NCBI GenBank assembly: GCA_024516035.1
Contig: CM044965.1
Location: 26,134,141 to 26,198,140 of the forward strand
Length of the DNA: 64,000 nt
Source: Bactericera cockerelli
Taxonomy: Eukaryota > Arthropoda > Insecta > Hemiptera > Triozidae
Direction: 5' to 3'
Shown one piece after another: positions 10,995-19,900 of the stretch (position 1 is the first letter of the stretch; the number at the start of each line of letters is the position of its first letter). Under the pieces are notes generated by a model. It did no database searches, had not been told where the DNA came from, and saw only the letters and a list, made by a program, of their open reading frames with translations. A program made the position numbers and the translations under genes.

Positions 10995-13900
10995 TGAGTG
11001 TTTCACAGCCTTTTTTGTTTCGTAGCCATGAAACAAGAGCTACTGTAGACGCTTGTGGTCTGTGTTGTAGCCTGCCCATCCCGTAGTATGCCTCCCCTCT
11101 GATGGGCGAGAAGTGACACAATACTTCCCATTTAGGTGCTGGGTCAACACGAGCGCACCGGAAGGTATCCCTTACAAACAACTGTAACCAAATTTTGAAT
11201 ACAAATTTTTGTCGGCGCGGGGGTTCGAACCCGGGACCTTCCGCATGGCAAGCGAGTGCTTAACCACTGAGCTATTCGTGCTATTTCCCTTTACCATGTG
11301 AATTATTTTACATTTGGTTAGACCAAAATTCATTTGTATATCCTTGCTGTAATTATACACAATATCAATGAGTTTTTTCAGATTTACACGAGATGAACTG
11401 AATAATTTTAGGTCATCCATGTATAATAGATGAGTAATATTCATTGGAGAACTTTTATATCCCATATCTGTGGCATTCAATATTTTAGACAATGGATTTA
11501 TTGCTAAACAGAACCATAAAGCTGATAAACTATCTCCGGTGTATAATCCTCTCTTAAATGTAATTTCATCTGTTGTTATGTCATTCAAATAAATTTTTGT
11601 CTTCCAGTTTTTCATAAGTGATTTTAACAGATCAATTATATTTTCATTGATTTTATAAATTTTTAATACTTCTAAAAGCCATGTGTGTGGTGTAGAGTCA
11701 TACGCCTTAAGGTAGTCAATATAACACATGCTCAAGTTTCTTTTTTTAATTCTTGCTTGATTAGTAATGAATGAATCAATTATCAATTGTTCTTTACTTC
11801 CAAAAGATCCTGAAACACATCCTTTCTGTTCCCAGTTCATGATATTATTCTGAACGATGTGATCATAAATTTTAGTTTTTATAATTGAAGTAAATATTTT
11901 GTATATAGTTAATAAACAACAAATTGGTCTATAATTTTCTGCTTTGCTCTTATCGCCCTTCTTGAATATGAGAATAGTTCTTCCCCTTGTAAAAATGTCA
12001 GGTACATTTTTTGGATCTTCAAGATAAGAGTTGAATATTTCCATTAGATAACAGTGTGTACTAGGAAACATTTTCCACCAAAAATTCTGGATGTGATCGA
12101 TTCCACCAGCTTTCCAATTAGTAGTGTTTTTTATACTTTCTTTCACGTCATTCAAGCTTACTCGTATTTGTGACATTGGATTTATAGATTCTGTCTCTTC
12201 TCTGATGGTATCTATCCACTGTGCATTGGAATTATAATCGACAGGGTGTGACCATATTGATGACCAAAATGTTTCTATATCTTTTTTACTAGGTTGTTGT
12301 TCTACCGATTCTACAAAATTCTCATTAATTTTTTCATGTTCAAGTGTTTCATAAAACTTTTTTTCACTAGTCGTGAACAATTTGTTCTGTTCTTTTCGCT
12401 TATTGGTTTCATGATATCTAGATATTCTACTTCCCAATGCTTTAATCTTTTGTTTGTAAGTTTCTATTTCATTATTTATTTTGTCTGTTAATTTAGGGTC
12501 ATTGTATTTAATATGCAAACTTCTTAAAGTTGGTTTTATTTCATATTTTATAAATCCCCATCTCTTATTTCCTTTCATGAAAGATGTTAACTTGCCAATG
12601 TTTCTTCTTATTTTCTTTATTCGTTCGTTAATATTGACTTTCCATTTTGGTTCTACATTCTTTCTTGAATTATGTTGCTTATACTGAATGTTTTCATGTA
12701 TTTTGATGCCTGACATTTGAATGACTGAAATTGCTGCACAATAAACTGTATATAATATGTAAGGAAGTGTTTTGTTATTTGTTTTATTGATGTTTTCTTC
12801 AACACATTTATCTGCAGCATTTAAATACATGTAATGTTTCTTGGTTAGCTTATTAGGTAACTTTGGAATCTTGGGTCTGTAATCTGGTGTTGTGAGTGCA
12901 TAATTTTCAAGATTATTTGCAAAAATTTCATTCATTTCTAGGTGAACAATATTTTCAGGTAAAGATTGTATCTGTGTGTCATTGTTTATATTGATATTAT
13001 TATTTATTTGGGACGCTAACGAGTTCCTTCCGAACCTTTTTTTTACTCAGGTAGTGATACCGAGTTACTTCCCGTACACGAAAGGTAAATACACGTGTTG
13101 CTTCCCGATGCAAACACCGAGTACCTGAGACCTAACCCTACTATAAAAGCGAGGCATGGCCTACATTGTATTTTACCTAACCCTACTATAAACCCAAGGC
13201 ATGGCCTTCATTGTATTTTACCTAACCCTACTATAAACCCAAGGCATGGCCTTCAATGTATTTTACCTAACCCTACTATAAAAGCGAGGCATGGCCTACA
13301 TTGTATTTTACCTAACCCTACTATAAACCCAAGGCATGGCCTTCATTGTATTTTACCTAACCCTACTTTAAGCCCAAGGCATGGCCTTCAATGTATTTTA
13401 CCTAACCCTACTATAAAAGCGAGGCATGGCCTACATTGTATTTTACCTAACCCTGCTATAAACCCAAGGCATGGCCTTCATTGTATTTTACCTAACCCTA
13501 CTATAAACCCAAGGCATGGCCTTCATTTTATTTTACCTCACCCTACTATAAACCCAAGGCATGGTCTTCATTTTATTTTACGTCACCCTACTATAAACCG
13601 AAGGCATGGCCTTCATTTTATATCTTTTAGACCAGGTAAACGGGAAGCAAGTCGTTATCGGGGAGGAACTCAACGGGAAGCAAGTCGGTAAGGTCAAAAC
13701 TATGACCAGGAAGGAAGTCGGTAAAAAAAAGGTCGATGGGAAGGAACTCGGTTCCTCCCTTTATTTGTATTTCACTTGATAATTCATGATTTTGAACAGG
13801 AGTAATAGATTGTGATTCAGTTACAGTATTTTGTTCATCTTCAATGTAATTGTCCTGGGTGTGTAAAATATGACCAACCTCTCGTTTTATTCTTTCAATC

Positions 13901-16900
13901 TCTTGTTGACTTACATAACCTTTCTTGATAATCTGATATTTTCGATCTGCTATATTTCCTTCATTCACGTTCAGGTTTGGATATTTCTTTTTGAATTCCT
14001 CAAACAATTTTTTTCTCCATCCATAGACATTCTTTTCTTGATTTGAATTTACTAAAAAATAAGAACGCATGACATCTATGTTCATCTCTTGAGTCCATTT
14101 GATGCGTTTGCTCCTGTTTGTATTAGATGTGGTGACATTCTGAACTGTAGAATGTAAACCAATCTGGGAGTCTTCAGTATTCTCATTGCATGTATTTTGT
14201 GAATGAGAAGGAGATTGTTGAAATTGCGTCACACGTCCTCTACCTAAACGTGTGCCGTGTCTATTGTTAACCCGCGAAGACAATGCGGTAGTTCTTAGAT
14301 CAGCCACTGGACTTGGTACATCATCATTGATAGGATTTCCAGGTAAATCATCGAAATCAGATGATGAAGACATTATTCTTTGTGATATTACACTAATGAT
14401 TCATGAAAAAATACATACTATTATCACTGAAAATCAAAAGGTTTCCACTATCAATGTTAAATGTAGAGAAAATTATATCGTTAGTCACCGTGGCCGAGTG
14501 ATTTAGCGTGCTAAAGAGTGTTGAATTATTAATTTTCTATGTTTCCAGGTGATATTCAGTTCGGGTTTCAAACTATTCCTGGAGCTAGAGCCGCAGTTGA
14601 GAGACATTCTTGTTCAGTTCTACAACTCTAAGTACGCCTCGTGTCTCAATCTATTGACTCAAATCAAGGTAAGAAATCTATTGACGCAAATCAAGGTAAG
14701 ACGTTTTAACCGGCCTGTTAAAAAAGCTGCCTACCCTTGAAAACATGTTATTTTTAATTAAACTGACGGGATATTGGTAGTAGAATAAAAACATTAAAAA
14801 TGCTTAAAAGTCTACTAAAAAAATTCCCAGAAGAAAAAAATAAGCGTACTTTAATACTAATAAAAATACAAAAACGAACACGATACTTCCGATTTCTAAT
14901 ATTAGAAATTTCTCGGAAGTAAAATTTAAGTATTACTTCGTATTAGTTGTAGTCATGAAGTTAAGTCATAAAATCCTCATTGTCTCAGCATATTACACTT
15001 ATAGTATTTTCTAATTTACATGTATTTTAATAGTTATACCTCTTTAATGCTTACCTTTTCTTATGTGAATTCTGTGCCTACTTTTTTTATTGTTATTTTA
15101 ATTGTTATGACAATTGGAATATGTACATTATCGTATCTATAAATTTCAAAATAAAATAAATCTAAATCTAAACCTCCACTGTTATGTGTTCCAGGATAAC
15201 CTTCTGTTAGATATGTACATAGCTCCCCATGTGAATAAACCTCCACTGTTTTGTGTTCCAGGATAACCTTCTGTTAGATATGTACATTTGTACATAGCCC
15301 CCCATGTGAATAAACCTCCTCTGATTTGTGTTCCAGGATAACCTTCTGTTAGATATGTACATAGCCCCCCATGTGAATAAACCTCCACTGTTTTGTGTTC
15401 CAGGATAACCTTCTGTTAGATATGTACATAGCTCCCCATGTGAATAAACCTTCACTGTTTTGTGTTCCAGGATAACCTTCTGTTAGATATGTACATAGCC
15501 CCCCATGTGAATGAACCTCCACTGATTTGTGTTCCAGGATAACCTTCTGTTAGATATGTACATAGCCCCCCATGTGAATAAACCTCCTCTGTTTTGTGTT
15601 CCAGGATAACCTTCTGTTAGATATGTACATAGCTCCCCATCTGAATAAACCTCCACTGTTTTTTGTTCCAGGATAACCTTCTGTTAGATATGTACATAGC
15701 TCCCCATGTGAATAAACCTCCACTGTTTCTTGTTCCAGGATAACCTTCTGTTAGATATGTACATAGCCCCATGTGAATAAACCTCCTCTGATTTGTGTTC
15801 CAGGATAACCTTCTGTTAGATATGTACATAGCTCCCCATGTGAATAAACCTCCACTGTTTTTTGTTCCAGGATAACCTTCTGTTAGATATGTACATAGCT
15901 CCCCATGTGAATAAACCTCCACTGTTTTGTGTTCCAGGATAACCTTCTGTTAGATATGTATATAGCCCCTCATGTGAATAAACCTCCACTGTTTTGTGTT
16001 CCAGGATAACCTTCTGTTAGATATGTATATAGCCCCCCATGTGAATAAACCTCCACTGTTTTGTGTTCCAGGATAACCTTCTGTTAGATATGTACATAGC
16101 TCCCCATGTGAATAAACCTCCTCTGATTTGTGTTCCAGGATAACCTTCTGTTAGATATGTACATAGCCCCCCATGTGAATAAACCTCCACTGTTTTGTGT
16201 TCCAGGATAACCTTCTGTTAGATATGTACATAGCGCCCCATGTGAATAAACAAACCTCTACTGTTTTGTGTTCCAGGATAACCTTCTGTTAGATATGTAC
16301 ATAGCTCCCCATGTGAATAAACCTCCACTGATTTTTGTTCCAGGATAATCTTCTGTTAGATATGTACATAGCCCCCCATGTGAATAAACCTCCACTGTTT
16401 TGTGTTCCAGGATAACCTTCTGTTAGATATGTACATAGCCCCCCATGTGAATAAACCTCCACTGTTTTGTGTTCCAGGATAACCTTCTGTTAGATATGTA
16501 CATAGCCCCCCATGTGAATACGTTATACACCCAGATACGAAGCCGGGCCCTGATTCAATACTTCAGCCCGTATCTCAGTGCCGACCTCAACAAAATGTCT
16601 CTCGCCTTCAATACCACAATCCAGGTGAGTTTTAAGTGTGCATTTGGTAGCCTACCGGCGCAACAGCCTCCGTGGCGTTATGGTTGAGACTACTGCTCGT
16701 AGTCCAGAGATCCTGAGTTCCATTCCCGGATGGGGCAGACTTTTCGAAGAAAATTCTGTTACATCCGAACACGTGAGGCTGGCATTTCCGGCCCTAACCA
16801 GGCCGAGTAAGGTTAATGTGGGTAGCTGGTACGATTCCCAGCGAATGGAGGGTAACACTTCCGTCTTGATTAAGACGTTAAAAGCAAATAGAATCATTGG

Positions 16901-19900
16901 CGTTAGGAAGGACATCCAACTGTAAAAAATGTGCTCTACCCTACCAACCTCAACCATGGGGTTGAACAATGCCAACCCCAGGTATGTTCTGATATTCATG
17001 TACATCTAAGGCCTATTTTTCTTTTGGTTTAAAAAAAAAAATCCAGGTTCGATATTTCCAAATATTTCCATTTTATTCCAAGGTCAAATTAACCACATTC
17101 GTAAAAGAAAAATGCGTTTCGGTACTTTTAAAGATAAACAATGGACTTAACCTATAAAAGAACTGGAAGCAAGAATTTTCTACTTCCATTTTGTTAAACT
17201 TTAGAAGAGGAAAAATTTCCTCTTCCAAAGTTAAACAAAATGACTTGCTCCCAGTTTGGTTCATTTTATTCCCGTTTGGTTAACTTTGGTGCAGTGCCGG
17301 ATTACCCATATGGCGGATTTGGCAGATGCCAAGGGCCCCGCCCTTTAGGGGGCCCCGCGCTTGAGCAGCTTACACTAGATATTATGAGATTTTTAAAAAG
17401 CTTGCACTAGGTATTATGAGTTTTTTAAAAGCTTACACTAGGTATTCTTGGATAATGAGTAAGAAGAAAAAGAAACAAAAGGGAAAAAACACACACTCAC
17501 AGCAAAGTACATAAATTGAAAGAAAAGCGCGGGGCCCCCCTATCTACTCCTCGAATCAACCACATGGACACTAGCGGATTACCTACTCCAATTGCGGATT
17601 TGGTAGATGCCAAGTTCCCCGCAGTTTTGGGGACCCCGCGTTTCGGGCAGCTTACACAAATTATTATAAGTGTTTTTGAATGGCCTTCAAGTCGGTTTTT
17701 CTGGATTTTAATATTAAATAAAATCATAGCCAGTTGAGCAAAATATGAAAAGAAAAACCACGGGGGGCCCCCCTTAAAATCGACCACGTATTTGAAAATA
17801 GGTAGATCTTTATACCTATTGCCTGCGGCTCTTTATAATTATAATATATGAATTTTATATAATTACTCGTATTTGAAAAGAATAATATTGACGGACGTTA
17901 AATTCACCTTCGGTAATCTCTGCAATCAAATCCATAAAGTGTCTTCTGAGTCAGTGATCTGCTTTATCGACATCTTAACCAATGATCTTCATTATAGTCT
18001 CCTGCGACGCTTTTAATGTTTTTTTTTGTTTTCAAGATATTTTTTTGTATCTATTTCCCAAGTACTTTACCCCATAACTTTGCAAAAATTTCACGTGCGG
18101 CGCCGTCAAATTTACTTATCATGATGTTTTGGATTGTTTTTCAAGACATGCAATTCTAGTATGTACCATAAGAAAAAAAGTCTTTGGGCATTTTTGAAAT
18201 GCCTTTTGATAGTTTGGAATTATTTTGGCCAGTGACCTCTTAAAAAATCGATGATCTACTTTCTACACATCTTAGCCAATGACATCTTTCTACACATATT
18301 CTTTTCATAATGTACATAATTATATTTAGATATTTCTACACTATTATTCGGAAAAAATGTTGCCTTCGGTGTTATAAACGTCGCTTTGGATACTATTATG
18401 GATGAGTACCCAGGACACTTGGCTTCGGTTTCAAGGATCTAAAAATAGTATTTTAGAAAAAAATTAGTTCGATTTTGGGGCCCCGTGCCTTGAAAATGCC
18501 AAGGGCCCCGCTAAGCCTTAATCCGGCACTGCTTTGGTGAGAAAGAAAAATACGGCTCTAGTACAACTTTTCACTTGTCTGTTTACACTGAATACTTTTT
18601 TTCTGGCCTTCAGGCGCTGGAGAACGAACTGATGACCCTGATCCTCGACGGTCAGATCCAGGCCCGCATAGACTCCCACAACAAGATCCTGTACGCCAAG
18701 CATCAGGACCAGCGGAGCACCACCTTCGAGAAGAGTCTGAACCTAGGCAAGGAGTACGCCAGGAAGTCTAACATGCTCATCCTGCGCAGCGCGATGATCA
18801 AGCATAATATCTGTATTAAAGTGAGTACTGAGTGTAATTTTAATTTAATTTATTCTTTATTGTCTGGTCAAGCCAAATGTACATTGATTACTTAGAATAA
18901 TATAAAATTAAAATAAGAAAATTTAAGAACACAATATTGTAATATCACAATGGTACTGTAATATCTGTATTAAAGTGAGTACTGAGGGTAATATCTGTAT
19001 TAAAGTGAGTTCTGAGTGTAGTATCTGTATTAAAGTGAGTACTGAGTCTGAACCTAGGCAAGGAGTACGCGAGGAAGTCTAACATGCTCATCCTGCGCAG
19101 TGCGATGATCAAGCATAATATCTGTATTAAAGTGAGTACTGAGTGTAATATCTGTATTAAAGTGAGTACTGAGTGTAATATCTGTATTAAAGTGAGTACT
19201 GAGTGTATTAAAGTGAGTACTGAGTGTAATATCTGTATTAAAGTGAGTACTGAGTGTAATATCTGTATTAAAGTGAGTACTGAGTGTAATATCTGTATTA
19301 AAGTGAGTACTGAGTGTAATATCTGTATTAAAGTGAGTACTGAGTGTAATATCTGTATTAAAGTGAGTATTGAGGTAGGAACTCTAACATGCTCATCCTG
19401 CGCAGTGCCATGATCAAGCATAATATCTGTATTAAAGTGAGTACTGAGTGTAATATCTGTATTAAAGTGAGTACTGAGTGTAATATCTGTATGAAAGTGA
19501 GTACTGAGTGTAATATCTGTATTAAAGTGAGTACTGAGTGTAGTGAGTAGTGAGTCTGAACCTAGGCAAGGAGTACGCGAGGAAGTCTAACATGCTCATC
19601 CTGCGCAGTGCGATGATCAAGCATAATATCTGTATTAAAGTGAGTACTGAGTGTAATATCTGTATTAAAGTGAGTACTGAGTGTAGTATCTGTATTAAAG
19701 TGAGTACTGAGTGTAATATCTGTATTAAAGTGAGTACTGAGTGTAATATCTGTATTAAAGTGAGTACTGAGTGTAATATCTGTATTAAAGTGAGCACTGA
19801 GTGTAATATCTGTAATAAAGTGAGTACTGAGTGTAATATATCTGTATTAAAGTGAGTACCGAGTGTAATGTCTGTATTAAAGTGAGTACTGAGTGTAGTA

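Larger units (their letters stand above)
9530..14373 (-). mobile_element. Dong/R4-like LINE with two nested insertions
   Basis: A non-LTR retrotransposon on the - strand inside the CSN1 intron. From 5': a Myb-like N-terminal segment (13768-14373), a reverse transcriptase region (about 11284-13010) and a C-terminal part with a CCHC-type finger and a PD-(D/E)XK-like endonuclease (9603-10944). Its 3' end abuts (TAA)n (about 9506-9526), the target type known for Dong. It is interrupted by a TIR element (13011-13759 plus one 8-bp duplication) and a SINE (10945-11283). Removing the TIR element with one target copy puts the N-terminal and RT frames back in register. Confidence 0.9.

Noticed and set aside
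13131..13625. Telomere-like repeat (cctaaccc)
   Set aside because: The motif is only 8-10 bp of a 45-bp unit and is not repeated head to tail.
13095..13691. Protein with 15-aa repeats ([15 protein letters not shown])
   Set aside because: A consequence of a 45-bp minisatellite inside a non-autonomous transposon.
15195..16477. CRISPR-like array
   Set aside because: Direct repeats have no unique spacers, and the unit is the start of a eukaryotic exon.
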